A DNA stretch of 64,000 bases from Bacteroidales bacterium UBA4116. Lineage in GTDB: Bacteria; Bacteroidota; Bacteroidia; Bacteroidales; Tannerellaceae. The notes under the pieces were generated by a model, which did no database searches, had not been told where the DNA came from, and saw only the letters and a list, made by a program, of their open reading frames with translations. Made by a program: the position numbers and the translations under genes. Below, one piece after another: positions 25,977 to 34,485 of this stretch. Position 1 is the first letter of the stretch; each line of letters opens with the position of its first letter. The stretch is from the NCBI GenBank assembly GCA_002381645.1, contig DFXE01000011.1:62001-126000 (forward strand). The letters are read 5' to 3'.

Positions 25977-26448
25977 ACTTATTAATCAAATCATTGATGT
26001 CGTTGATATGCAGGTTCAAATGCCACGGATACCCTTTTATCATATCCCCCAGGGTTACTTTCGCACCTTCGTAGTCTGTCCAGTAGTTGTTCAGTTTAGA
26101 TGTATCTATAGACCTTATCAGATGAACCATATGCAGGTTAAAAGATTTCCAGAGGCAGACCAGATTCTTCCAGTCAGAGTGATGGTAATCCTGAATAGCA
26201 ATCCAACGGTCGTTATCCTGAGTATAATCAGGAAAAGTCAACATATCGTTATATTGCAAACGGATCATACGTTGGTGGTTGTTCGATGCAGAATCTATCA
26301 GGTGGCCGAGCAGCTGTTTGATTGTCCGGTTCTGATGATTTCTCCTTTCAGTGATGATATTTTCGGGCAGGGCAAGCAATTTAGGTTCCCACTCATTAAT
26401 GATGTTCACAACCTCAGTTGTGTAAACGCTTAGATCAGAATTGTTCAT
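25957..26448 (-). CDS. DinB-family metal-binding protein
   Basis: 163 aa, four-helix DinB/YfiT fold. Histidines that could bind a metal are in QLLGHLIDSASNNHQ (about residues 49-56) and in YPWHLNLHINDI near the C-terminus. Members include thiol transferases using bacillithiol or mycothiol; the substrate here is unknown. First gene of the minus-strand run DinB-DUF7662-WG. Confidence 0.85.
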   Translation of the reverse strand: MNNSDLSVYTTEVVNIINEWEPKLLALPENIITERRNHQNRTIKQLLGHLIDSASNNHQRMIRLQYNDMLTFPDYTQDNDRWIAIQDYHHSDWKNLVCLWKSFNLHMVHLIRSIDTSKLNNYWTDYEGAKVTLGDMIKGYPWHLNLHINDINDLINKYEDEQI

Positions 26449-26606
26449 TTTTTTGCAGATAGATGTTTATTAGTTGATTAGCTATCTTGATTTATAACCA
26501 GTTAATTACTACAAACAGGCTTTGCCAAATTCACAGCATCCAAAAATAGCAAATAATTAAAAAACAGAGAAATTCACAGGCCGGAAGGATTACAATTTAT
26601 TTATCC

Positions 26607-26614
26607 TACCTTTG
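26607..26614 (+). promoter_or_regulatory. -7 box of the 26640 gene
   Basis: TACCTTTG ends 25 bases before the ATG at 26640. No matching -33 TTTG was seen. Confidence 0.45.
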
Positions 26615-26639
26615 ATACAAACATCAATACAATATACAA

Positions 26640-27125
26640 ATGGATAAAATACTATTACTCTTAGGCTCTCCAAACAATGAAAAAGGAGAATTAAGCCAGA
26701 TTGCTACCGACCGTATTACCTATGCATCCAACGTCTATAAATCAAACAACAACCTGAAAATTTTATGTACAGGCGGATTTGGAGAACATTTCAATGTAAC
26801 CAATTTACCGCATGCCTATTATGCACAAAAGAAATTAATCCAAAAAGGCATTCATCACGATGATTTCTTACCGTATGTATTATCCACCAATACATATGAA
26901 GATTTCGAAATGGCCAAAGAAACAATACAAAGCAATGCCCCCGGTTTATTAATCGTCGTAACATCCGACTTCCATATGGAAAGAGCAATTATGTTACAGG
27001 AAACCCTGATAAATTATCCACAAACCATTTATCTGCCCGCAAAATCAAGTCTAAGCAAAAACGAATTATTACCACTGATAGAACACGAAAAGAATGCCAT
27101 CAAGCGACTGAAGAAGTATAAATAA
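26640..27125 (+). CDS. YdcF/ElyC (DUF218)-family protein
   Basis: 161 aa. The DUF218 core is visible: ILLLLGSPNNEKGE, NNLKILCTGG, STNTYEDFEMAKET and VTSDFHMERA. There is no membrane anchor, unlike ElyC or SanA, so it is cytoplasmic. YdcF binds SAM; the role is unknown. It is alone between the DinB run and a gene-poor stretch. Confidence 0.8.
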   Translation: MDKILLLLGSPNNEKGELSQIATDRITYASNVYKSNNNLKILCTGGFGEHFNVTNLPHAYYAQKKLIQKGIHHDDFLPYVLSTNTYEDFEMAKETIQSNAPGLLIVVTSDFHMERAIMLQETLINYPQTIYLPAKSSLSKNELLPLIEHEKNAIKRLKKYK

Positions 27126-27268
27126 AACCATCAGAAAACTACACGATAACCATGCAACCCTTGCACAGCTAACCTACATTCTTTGATATGTTTTTATATT
27201 CCTTCTTTTTGCTGTTCGCTTGCGCAGTACATATATTTGATTGCTGATAATAGAATGTGCCGAAGTAG

Positions 27269-27460
27269 TTGATCGGAAAATGTCGGTTTTTTACAACACT
27301 TACACCCTACTGGTCGAGAGAATTAAATAAGCAGGAATTAACAGCTATGCAGTTGTCCGAACGTACAGGATATCTTCGATGCAGGAATCTGGGTGAAAGG
27401 ATAGAGATAAGTGGAGAATGTAAACTGTATATGAGAGGAGAAATATATATTTATAAATAA
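27269..27460 (+). pseudogene. PhzF-family isomerase, C-terminal remnant
   Basis: The reading PYWSRELNKQELTAMQLSER and YLRCRNLGERIEISGECKLY matches the last strands of PhzF-fold isomerases (PYWAxxLGK...QxSxRGG...GxRVxIxG). Only about 55 residues of a roughly 280-aa enzyme remain. The homology begins near 27297, directly after a promoter box at 27281-27296. The rest of 27126-27600 shows no gene. Confidence 0.7.
27281..27296 (+). promoter_or_regulatory. Orphan TGTC-TTTTTTACAA box
   Basis: TGTCGGTTTTTTACAA is the same box as at 29722, 35805, 36661 and 50403, but no -7 box follows. The PhzF remnant begins at its downstream edge, as if a deletion fused the two. Confidence 0.5.
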
Positions 27461-27604
27461 ACAAAAAATATGCTTATACAGGCAGCACTAAACGGAAGAA
27501 GAACAAAGGTAGACAATCCGAACGTCCGGGATCATGATTAGAAAACGAAAGTTAATCAATATCAGAAAAATCAGCAACATATTTTCAACCTATAAAATAA
27601 TTAA

Positions 27605-27725
27605 TATCTTTGCGTCTGATGACAAAAACATTAAAATCGGATTTGGTTTAGTAAACAATCTGTGATTCTTATACAGATTGTCCTTTCATTTCCTCTCGAA
27701 TACTTCTTTTCGGGAGTGATTTTCT
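27605..27725 (+). promoter_or_regulatory. -7 box and structured leader of the 27816 gene
   Basis: TATCTTTG (27605-27612) is followed by a 200-base leader. It contains CAATCTG/CAGATTG (27656-27680) and CTCTCGAA/TTCGGGAG (about 27702-27726), each able to form a hairpin. No known riboswitch was recognised. Confidence 0.4.
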
Positions 27726-27815
27726 ATATTATTATAATTTTAATTTTTAAACCTGCGTACCATGCAGATGAAAGCATTTTGCTGCTTTCCACAGGTATGC
27801 ACATACATTACAACA

Positions 27816-28592
27816 ATGAGTAAAGAAAATAAAACAATATACGAATTCGATTTTAGTTTAATATATGAACATTTCGCAAACGTAGAACGCCAAGGCCCCG
27901 GCAGTCCCGAAGCAACCATTAAGGCATTAAGCTTTATAGATAACCTGACTGATAAGTCGCGGATAGCCGACCTGGGTTGTGGAACCGGAGGTCAGACAAT
28001 GGTACTGGCACAGAACGCTCCCGGACAAATTACCGGACTTGAATTATCTCCCGAATTCATTGACATTTTCAACCGCAATGCCGCCGCACTTGGTTGGCAA
28101 GACCGGGTAAAAGGCATTGTCGGCTCAATGACCGAAGAACTCCCTCTCGAAAAAGATTCTTTAGATCTTATCTGGTCGGAAGGCGCTATCTATAACATCG
28201 GTTTCGAACGAGGTTTTAACCAGTGGAGAGAATATCTAAAACAGGGTGGTTATTTAGCAGTAACAGAAGCATCTTGGTTTACCGACGAACGACCGGCGGA
28301 AATCCATGACTATTGGATAGAGCATTATCAGGAGATAGATACAATTCCAAATAAAGTAGCCCAGATACAAAAGGCGGGATATATCCCCGTGGCAACCTTT
28401 ATTTTGCCGGAGAACTGTTGGACAGAGCATTATTTTGCTCCCGGCAGTGTAGCCCATGAGAAGTTACTGAATAAATATCCGGGAAATAAAACCGTAGAAG
28501 AATTTGTTAAGTACCAACGTTATGAAGCGGAAATGTTCCGCAAGTACAAAGAATTCTATGGCTACGTCTTCTATATCGCAAAGAAGATATAA
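27816..28592 (+). CDS. Class I SAM-dependent methyltransferase
   Basis: 258 aa from the ATG at 27816; an upstream ATG at 27762 gives an unrelated Cys-rich prefix. Motif I is RIADLGCGTGGQT, then GLELSPEFIDI, and the post-motif DLIWSEGAIYNIGF. The family methylates small molecules, including NNMT/TPMT-like and UbiE-like enzymes. It has a long structured leader and a terminator at 28600. Confidence 0.85.
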   Translation: MSKENKTIYEFDFSLIYEHFANVERQGPGSPEATIKALSFIDNLTDKSRIADLGCGTGGQTMVLAQNAPGQITGLELSPEFIDIFNRNAAALGWQDRVKGIVGSMTEELPLEKDSLDLIWSEGAIYNIGFERGFNQWREYLKQGGYLAVTEASWFTDERPAEIHDYWIEHYQEIDTIPNKVAQIQKAGYIPVATFILPENCWTEHYFAPGSVAHEKLLNKYPGNKTVEEFVKYQRYEAEMFRKYKEFYGYVFYIAKKI

Positions 28593-28599
28593 ATGATCT

Positions 28600-28636
28600 A
28601 TCGGGAAGTTTACTATGAAACAGCAATCTTCCCGAT
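28600..28636 (+). terminator. Intrinsic terminator
   Basis: ATCGGGAAG (28600-28608) pairs with CTTCCCGAT (28628-28636), eight bases after the methyltransferase stop codon. Confidence 0.6.
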
Positions 28637-28794
28637 TCCTGAACATCTAAACAATGAATCAAAAATTGCCCTTAGGCAATAATCTTATATTAAAAACAGC
28701 AACAATGAGCAATCCATTTTAAAAGAATGTACTTAATTTTGATATTTGTCGAAAAGTTTTAGAATATTAAGTTGAATATTTATCAGATAATAAA

Positions 28795-29154
28795 ATGAAC
28801 ACAATAAATCTGGAGCAAAAGTTAGCTCTTTTTTCTGACTACTGGTCGCCTAAAATTATTGGTGAGCTAAACGGTCAACTCGTAAAGCTGGCCAAATTCA
28901 AAGGTGAGTTTGTTTGGCATAAGCATGATAATGAAGATGAGTTTTTCTATGTCATCAAAGGAATGTTGAAAATAGATTTCCGCGATAAGGAAGTAACCAT
29001 CAATGAAGGAGAATTCATTATTGTCCCCCGGGGAGTTGAACATAAGCCTGTAGCAAAAGACGAAGTTTCCGTATTGCTTTTTGAACCAGAAACAACCTTG
29101 AATACAGGCGATATAAAAAATGTCTTGACAAAGGATGTTTTGGAAAAAATATAA
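28795..29154 (+). CDS. Cupin-domain protein
   Basis: 119 aa, single cupin. Motif 1 is FVWHKHDNEDEFFYVIKG (metal ligands His-His-Glu) and motif 2 is EFIIVPRGVEHKPVA. Likely a small metal-binding enzyme or ligand-binding protein. It is followed by the NUDIX gene after 23 bases. Confidence 0.85.
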   Translation: MNTINLEQKLALFSDYWSPKIIGELNGQLVKLAKFKGEFVWHKHDNEDEFFYVIKGMLKIDFRDKEVTINEGEFIIVPRGVEHKPVAKDEVSVLLFEPETTLNTGDIKNVLTKDVLEKI

Positions 29155-29177
29155 TAAATCTAAAGACTTTGAAAACG

Positions 29178-29624
29178 ATGACAAACAATAATTCAAACTA
29201 TATATTGCCTGCCATAGCAGTAATTATATTCAATGAAAACGGTGAGATTCTTTTGCAAAGAAGAAGAGATACAGGAAAATGGTGTATTATCTGTGGGCAT
29301 GTAGAATATGGCGAAACAGTTGATAATGCAGTGTTAAGGGAAATAAAAGAAGAAACCGGATGTAATGCGGAAATTGTACGTTTTATCGGTATCTATTCCC
29401 ATCCGGCTTCCCAAACCTATTATTATGCGGACAAAAGTGTGCAGTATATCACTACCTATTTTGAAGCGAAACTGACTGCGCCTATCGATCTGACTTTCAC
29501 AAATGATGAAACGATGCAACTTAATTATTTTCTTCCTGATAAACTACCCCATGATATGGGGATGTTAAATGAAAACTGGCTCAATGATGCTCTTCATAAA
29601 AAAGAGCTTCCTTATATAAGATAA
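29178..29624 (+). CDS. NUDIX hydrolase
   Basis: 148 aa from the ATG at 29178 (a TTG three codons earlier is less likely). The Nudix box GHVEYGETVDNAVLREIKEE, then TG, is complete (Gx5Ex7REUxEExGU). It hydrolyses a nucleoside diphosphate linked to X; the substrate is unknown. Likely co-transcribed with the cupin gene. Confidence 0.9.
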   Translation: MTNNNSNYILPAIAVIIFNENGEILLQRRRDTGKWCIICGHVEYGETVDNAVLREIKEETGCNAEIVRFIGIYSHPASQTYYYADKSVQYITTYFEAKLTAPIDLTFTNDETMQLNYFLPDKLPHDMGMLNENWLNDALHKKELPYIR

Positions 29625-29721
29625 AACCATTTTTTTTCTTCCATGTGAACATAAAATAAGGAGAATTAGCAATATATTTTCCAATTCAGTAGTGGCAGTC
29701 CCGAAGGGGCGGATACAAAAA

Positions 29722-29767
29722 TGTCGTTTTTTTACAAGAATATATCAGTACAGAATCCGTATTTTTG
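29722..29767 (+). promoter_or_regulatory. TGTC-TTTTTTTACAA promoter of the VOC-AraC pair
   Basis: TGTCGTTTTTTTACAA (29722-29737) lies 22 bases upstream of TATTTTTG (29760-29767). The VOC start codon is at 29783. Part of a five-locus motif family. Confidence 0.65.
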
Positions 29768-29782
29768 AATCTAAAAAATAAT

Positions 29783-30172
29783 ATGCAATATCAATCATTA
29801 TCTCCTAATATCGGCGTAAAGAATGTCGGGGAGACTGTAGAGTTTTATACTGAAACATTAGGTTTCAATTTGATTATGAGTGTTCCTTCTGCAAAAGGAG
29901 GATTAGATTGGGCAATGGTGTCGGATGGCGGGGCAACATTTATGTTTCAGGAAATAGAGAATCTTTTAGAGGAATATCCACAATTAGCAGGTCGTCCGGT
30001 ATTAGGCACAATGACTTTCTATGTAAAAATGAAAGGAATGCAGAATTTATATGAGAAACTAAAAGGAACAAAATATATTGCCAAAGAAATGAACAAAACA
30101 TTCTATGGTGCAGAAGAATTTGCCATCTTTGATAACAATGGGCATATTCTCACTATTACAGAAGATAAATAA
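29783..30172 (+). CDS. VOC/glyoxalase-fold protein
   Basis: 129 aa from the ATG at 29783; the TTG at 29765 lies in the promoter. Pattern SLSPNIGVKNVGETVEFYTE, LGFNLIMSVPSAKG and AIFDNNGHILTITE. VOC proteins include fosfomycin and bleomycin resistance proteins and dioxygenases; the ligand is unknown. Its stop is one base before the start of the AraC gene at 30174. Confidence 0.85.
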   Translation: MQYQSLSPNIGVKNVGETVEFYTETLGFNLIMSVPSAKGGLDWAMVSDGGATFMFQEIENLLEEYPQLAGRPVLGTMTFYVKMKGMQNLYEKLKGTKYIAKEMNKTFYGAEEFAIFDNNGHILTITEDK

Positions 30173-30173
30173 T

Positions 30174-30941
30174 ATGTACGTAGAACTAAGTCCCAGCCAC
30201 CTTCTTGATCCATACGTCGAAACCTATTGGATAATTGATGACATGAAAGAAACGAAAAGTTTACAGAATGTCCTGCCCGATGGTTGTATCGATATAATCG
30301 TTTCATTGGGTGATTCGAGCTTGGACAATGGTTTTAAACAGAACATTCCCTATGTGTTCGGCACTCATACAGCATTATCCGGGGTTCCCGTTATCGGGAA
30401 TATACAAATGTTTGGAATACGGTTTAAACCGGCGGTATTCAAGTTGTTTACAAAGATTCCTGTAAATGAGTTCACGAATCAGAAAGCAGACATATTCTCT
30501 TTTCAATCCCTGTTCGATTTATCTTTTTATCACGAAATAGAAAGAGCCTTAGAAGCCAACCTGTCAATGACGGACATAATTGGTAAAGTCGAGCTGTTTC
30601 TGATAAGTAAATTACCCGTTTTGCCTTCTGTAAACAAGCGGATACAGCATGCCATATCATTAATTCAATTCCATGCCGGAAATATGGCTATTGATAAACT
30701 CGCTGTTGAATCTTGCATGAGCGAACGCCAATTAGAACGGCGGTTTAAAGCCGAAGTGGGAATCAGCCCGAAGCTTTTTAGCCGGATTATGAAGTTTCGC
30801 GAAGTTCACAAACGGTTATACACCAATACATGGGAGAACCTTCAGCAATTAGCTTGGGAGTGCGGTTATTTTGATAACGCACACTTGACCAAAGAGTATC
30901 TGAAATTCACGGGAACTTTACCTTCTGATCTTTCTCTTTAA
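30174..30941 (+). CDS. AraC-family regulator, DUF6597-type N-terminus
   Basis: 255 aa from the ATG at 30174. The N-terminus is DUF6597 (SPSHLLDPYVETYWIID, LPDGCIDIIVSLGD, GTHTALSGVPV). The C-terminal HTH spans about 160-250 (AVESCMSERQLERRFKAEVGISPKLFSRI, AWECGYFDNAHLTKEYLKFTG). Coupled to the VOC gene, so it probably activates its own operon through the box at 29722 (inference). Confidence 0.88.
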   Translation: MYVELSPSHLLDPYVETYWIIDDMKETKSLQNVLPDGCIDIIVSLGDSSLDNGFKQNIPYVFGTHTALSGVPVIGNIQMFGIRFKPAVFKLFTKIPVNEFTNQKADIFSFQSLFDLSFYHEIERALEANLSMTDIIGKVELFLISKLPVLPSVNKRIQHAISLIQFHAGNMAIDKLAVESCMSERQLERRFKAEVGISPKLFSRIMKFREVHKRLYTNTWENLQQLAWECGYFDNAHLTKEYLKFTGTLPSDLSL

Positions 30942-30974
30942 AAGGTAAGTATTATACAAGTAAAATTGTTAACT

Positions 30975-31433
30975 ATGGACATAAAAGGTTTAAGCATCAC
31001 ATTCATTACAAGAAAGATGGACGAATGCAAAGGATTCTATCAGAAATATTTCAACGGGAAAGTTATATTCGATTGCGGATGGTACTTTACCATTATGTTT
31101 TTCAATGGTGAGAGTAAAACGGAACTCTCGTTTATGAATCCCGATAATGCATATACCACCTATCCCGGCTCAGAGATTGTTTTCCGGGGAGGGGTAACAA
31201 TCAATTTTGTTGTCGAAGACCCTGTTATGGAATATACAAAATGTAAAGAAGCAGGATTGGAAATAATACAGGAATTGGGCGATTGCCCATGGGGAGACCA
31301 GGCTTTTCTGGCAAAAGACCCTATCGGCAACAACCTTTATATTTATAAATTTATTAAGCCATCGGCGGACTTTGAAGATAGCTACACAGATAGGGAAGCT
31401 TATGCCGAACATAATATTTTTGATAATTCATAA
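30975..31433 (+). CDS. VOC/glyoxalase-fold protein
   Basis: 152 aa from the ATG at 30975. Pattern GLSITFITRKMDECKGFYQK, VTINFVVEDPVMEY, CPWGDQAFLAKDPIGNNLYIY. It lies 33 bases after the AraC gene at 30174 and may be in its operon. Ligand unknown. Confidence 0.82.
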   Translation: MDIKGLSITFITRKMDECKGFYQKYFNGKVIFDCGWYFTIMFFNGESKTELSFMNPDNAYTTYPGSEIVFRGGVTINFVVEDPVMEYTKCKEAGLEIIQELGDCPWGDQAFLAKDPIGNNLYIYKFIKPSADFEDSYTDREAYAEHNIFDNS

Positions 31434-31501
31434 TAGATACTGAAAAAATTACGGTTTCTTGCAAAAGTATCTATAACTGAAAACAATAACAATTAATAAT
31501 A

Positions 31502-31777
31502 ATGGAAGAGAAAATTTGTCAAAGTTGCGGAATGAACATGAAATCCGCAGAAGATTTCGGCACACATGCCGACCGGACAAGAAACGAGGAGTATTGCCAC
31601 TACTGTTATCAGAACGGAGCGTTTACCCATGATGTAACGATGGACGAAATGGTAGAAACAAACCTCAAATACCTCGATCATTGGAACAAGGAGACGGGAA
31701 ATAATTTCACTGTAGAAGAAGCACGGCCCATGCTGCGCGGGTTTTTGCCTACACTGAAGCGATGGAAGAAAGATTAA
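31502..31777 (+). CDS. Stand-alone zinc-ribbon protein
   Basis: 91 aa. Two cysteine pairs, ICQSCGMNM and YCHYCYQNGAF, form the same zinc ribbon that starts the AraC regulator at 1-1113 (CQSCGMSM, CCFCFKNGEF). The helical C-terminal part (residues 50-91) is a family of its own. Probably a binding or regulatory module; no enzyme motif is present. Confidence 0.75.
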   Translation: MEEKICQSCGMNMKSAEDFGTHADRTRNEEYCHYCYQNGAFTHDVTMDEMVETNLKYLDHWNKETGNNFTVEEARPMLRGFLPTLKRWKKD

Positions 31778-31803
31778 TTGTAAACCATAAAAATGTTAAA
31801 ACA

Positions 31804-32247
31804 ATGAAATTAGGTAGTGTAAGATTATTAGTTAAAGATTTTGCAAAATCTTTTAAGTTCTACAATGAGCAACTCGGACTGGAAGCTGCATGGGGTGATG
31901 AGAATAGCGGATATGCCAATTTTAAGGTTGCTGACGGTATGGAGGGCTTTGCACTTTTTGTATCGGATTGGATGGCTCCGGCGGTAGGTAATGTGGATAA
32001 AGAACTGCCCACAGGATTTAGGGAAAAGTCGCTTGTGTCATTCAGCGTGGATAATGTGGACGAAGCCTATGCCGCTTTGCAGGCAAAGGGTGTGGTGTTC
32101 ATTAGTGAACCAGCTGATATGCCTGATTGGGGTATGCGCACAGTATATTTCCGTGATCCCGAGGATAACCTGATAGAACTGTATTCACCGTTGGCACCGG
32201 AGCAATTCAGTGACGAGCTGAAAGAGGAAAGTAAGAAATTCTCGTAA
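31804..32247 (+). CDS. VOC/glyoxalase-fold protein
   Basis: 147 aa from the ATG at 31804; an earlier ATG overlaps the zinc-ribbon gene. Pattern GSVRLLVKDFAKSFKFYNEQ, SVDNVDEAYAALQAKGVVF, WGMRTVYFRDPEDNLIELY. The metal-binding Glu near the end (NLIELY) is kept. It closes a run of VOC, AraC, VOC, zinc-ribbon and VOC genes, all on the plus strand. Confidence 0.85.
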   Translation: MKLGSVRLLVKDFAKSFKFYNEQLGLEAAWGDENSGYANFKVADGMEGFALFVSDWMAPAVGNVDKELPTGFREKSLVSFSVDNVDEAYAALQAKGVVFISEPADMPDWGMRTVYFRDPEDNLIELYSPLAPEQFSDELKEESKKFS

Positions 32248-32267
32248 ATTGTATTTACCTCAGCAGT

Positions 32268-32306
32268 ATGACAAATAAAGTGGAGAATCTCCGCTTTATT
32301 TGTCAT
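32268..32306 (+). terminator. Intrinsic terminator (19-bp stem)
   Basis: ATGACAAATAAAGTGGAGA (32268-32286) pairs with 32288-32306 with one G-T wobble. It ends the VOC/zinc-ribbon run. Confidence 0.7.
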
Positions 32307-32348
32307 GTGCGTCCATGTGGTACATACAGCATTAAACATCTAACATAA

Positions 32349-34472
32349 ATGAATAAATATATTTTTATTCTGGGCCTGTTGATCCTAACAATTACCAGCA
32401 GCGGAAAAAGTAAGTCAGGAGAAAATCCATTCTTTTCCGGATTCAATACCCCTTACGGAATACCTCCGTTCGATGAGATCGGGACACGACATTATCTTCC
32501 TGCTTTCGAGGAAGGAATACGTCAAAATAACAATGAGATAACCGCCATTGCAAACAACAGCGAAAAGCCTACATTTGAAAATACGGTTTTAGCTCTGGAA
32601 CAATCCGGAGAAATGCTTAGCAGGGTATCCGGTGTATTTTATGCCGTGAAGGGAGCAAATACGAATTGCACAATAGATTCTATTGCCAATATAATACAAC
32701 CCAAACTGGCAGAGCATAACGACAATATCAATCTGAATATCGAACTTTTCAAACGTATAGAATCAGTAAAGAAAAACGATTATAAACGACGCTGTAAAGA
32801 GGATCAACAACTGATAGACAGGTATTACCACAATTTCATTCGCTCAGGTATCGCTTTGGATGGAGCAAAACAAGGGCGAATGCGGGAAATCAATAAAGAA
32901 ATGGGTATGCATATACTCAGCTTCAACAATAATATACTCAAAGAAAACTCCGTTTATGAGTTGGTCATAGACGATGTGAAAGATTTATCCGGACTTCCCG
33001 ACGGACTTATAGCAGCCGCAGCCGACAGAGCCGTAACAAGAGGGCATGCAGGGAAATGGGTATTTACCCTCGATAAATCCAGTTGGGAACCATTCGTACA
33101 GTATGCAGATAACAGACATCTCAGGGAAAAAATCTATAAGGCATTTTATATGCGTGGCAATAATGACAATGATTCTGACAATAAAAAGAATATTGAGAGA
33201 ATCATATCTCTAAGACTTGAAAGGGCCAACCTTTTGGGATACAGTTCGCATGCCGACTACGTGTTGGATGAAAGAATGGCAAAAACGCCCGAAAATGTAA
33301 ACAAACTGCTGGCCGATCTATGGAAATATGCCCTACCGAAAGCTAAAGAAGAGTCGGCAGAACTTTTAGATATGGCAAGAAAGGAAGGTCATTCCATAGA
33401 TAAAATTGAATCGTGGGATTGGTGGTATTATGCAGAAAAAGTACGCAAAGCCAAATACGATTTGGATGAAGAAGCCATAAAAGAATATCTTGTGGCTGAC
33501 AACGTAAGAGAAGGAGTATTTACGGTGGCTAACAAACTATATGGTATCAACTTCAATAAAATCGACGTTCCGGTTTATCATAAAGATGTAGAAGCCTTTA
33601 AAGTTACGGAAACCGACGGTAAACTTATAGGAATTATCTATTTTGACAGCTATACACGTCCCGGAGCCAAGAATCAGGGGGCTTGCATGGGAAGTTTCCG
33701 AAAGCAATCTGTAAAAGATGGAAGTCGAATCCATCCCATCATATACAACGTAGGAAACTATAATCTTCCCACAGACGGCAAACCTGCTTTACTGAATCTG
33801 GATCAGGTTCGGACAATGTTCCACGAATTCGGGCATGCATTGCACGGCTTATTATCACAATGCAACTACGCCTCATTATCGGGCACATCCGTTTCGCGCG
33901 ACTTTGTCGAACTCCCTTCTCAATTGATGGAGCATTGGGCATTCCAGCCGGAAGTAATGAAGATGTATGGAAAACATTACCAAACCGGAAAAACAATCCC
34001 CGACCAACTTATTGCCAGTATCAACAATGCTGGAACATTCAATCAGGGATTTAAACTGACGGAAATGGTTTCTGCGGCCATACTTGACATGGCATACTAT
34101 ACTTTAACCTCAATAAATAAAATAGATCCCGAAGTAAATTTCGATGTTAATAAATTTGAGAAAGACGTGATGAGAAAGGCCGGACTTATTGATGAAATAC
34201 TTCCCAAACACAGAAGCACTTATTTCAGGCATATCTTCAGTGAAGCGTATTCTTCGGGTTTTTATAGCTACCTGTGGTCTGAAGTTTTGGATGCGGATGC
34301 ATTCCAGACGTTCATTGAAAAAGGTCTGTTTGATCTGGAAACCGCTACATCTTTCAGGGAAAACATTTTATCAAAAGGAGGCTCGGATGAACCGATGACT
34401 TTATATAAACGATTTAAAGGTACGGAACCAAACCCTGTTTATATGTTAAGAAACAGGGGATTGATAGCTTAA
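32349..34472 (+). CDS. M3-family peptidyl-dipeptidase (Dcp-like)
   Basis: 707 aa, full family length. Zinc site HEFGHALHGLLS (about residues 496-507) with the downstream Glu (FVELPSQLMEHW). The N-terminal 20 residues are a signal peptide with no clear lipobox, so the enzyme is likely periplasmic. M3 Dcp enzymes remove C-terminal dipeptides from oligopeptides. Stand-alone gene between a terminator and the nucleotidyltransferase at 34486. Confidence 0.9.
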   Translation: MNKYIFILGLLILTITSSGKSKSGENPFFSGFNTPYGIPPFDEIGTRHYLPAFEEGIRQNNNEITAIANNSEKPTFENTVLALEQSGEMLSRVSGVFYAVKGANTNCTIDSIANIIQPKLAEHNDNINLNIELFKRIESVKKNDYKRRCKEDQQLIDRYYHNFIRSGIALDGAKQGRMREINKEMGMHILSFNNNILKENSVYELVIDDVKDLSGLPDGLIAAAADRAVTRGHAGKWVFTLDKSSWEPFVQYADNRHLREKIYKAFYMRGNNDNDSDNKKNIERIISLRLERANLLGYSSHADYVLDERMAKTPENVNKLLADLWKYALPKAKEESAELLDMARKEGHSIDKIESWDWWYYAEKVRKAKYDLDEEAIKEYLVADNVREGVFTVANKLYGINFNKIDVPVYHKDVEAFKVTETDGKLIGIIYFDSYTRPGAKNQGACMGSFRKQSVKDGSRIHPIIYNVGNYNLPTDGKPALLNLDQVRTMFHEFGHALHGLLSQCNYASLSGTSVSRDFVELPSQLMEHWAFQPEVMKMYGKHYQTGKTIPDQLIASINNAGTFNQGFKLTEMVSAAILDMAYYTLTSINKIDPEVNFDVNKFEKDVMRKAGLIDEILPKHRSTYFRHIFSEAYSSGFYSYLWSEVLDADAFQTFIEKGLFDLETATSFRENILSKGGSDEPMTLYKRFKGTEPNPVYMLRNRGLIA

Positions 34473-34485
34473 ACAAAACAATAAT

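Noticed and set aside
28654..28722. 22-aa frame after the methyltransferase terminator (starting MNQKLPLGNNL)
   Set aside because: It vaguely resembles the start of an old-yellow-enzyme gene but is too short and has no conserved motif.
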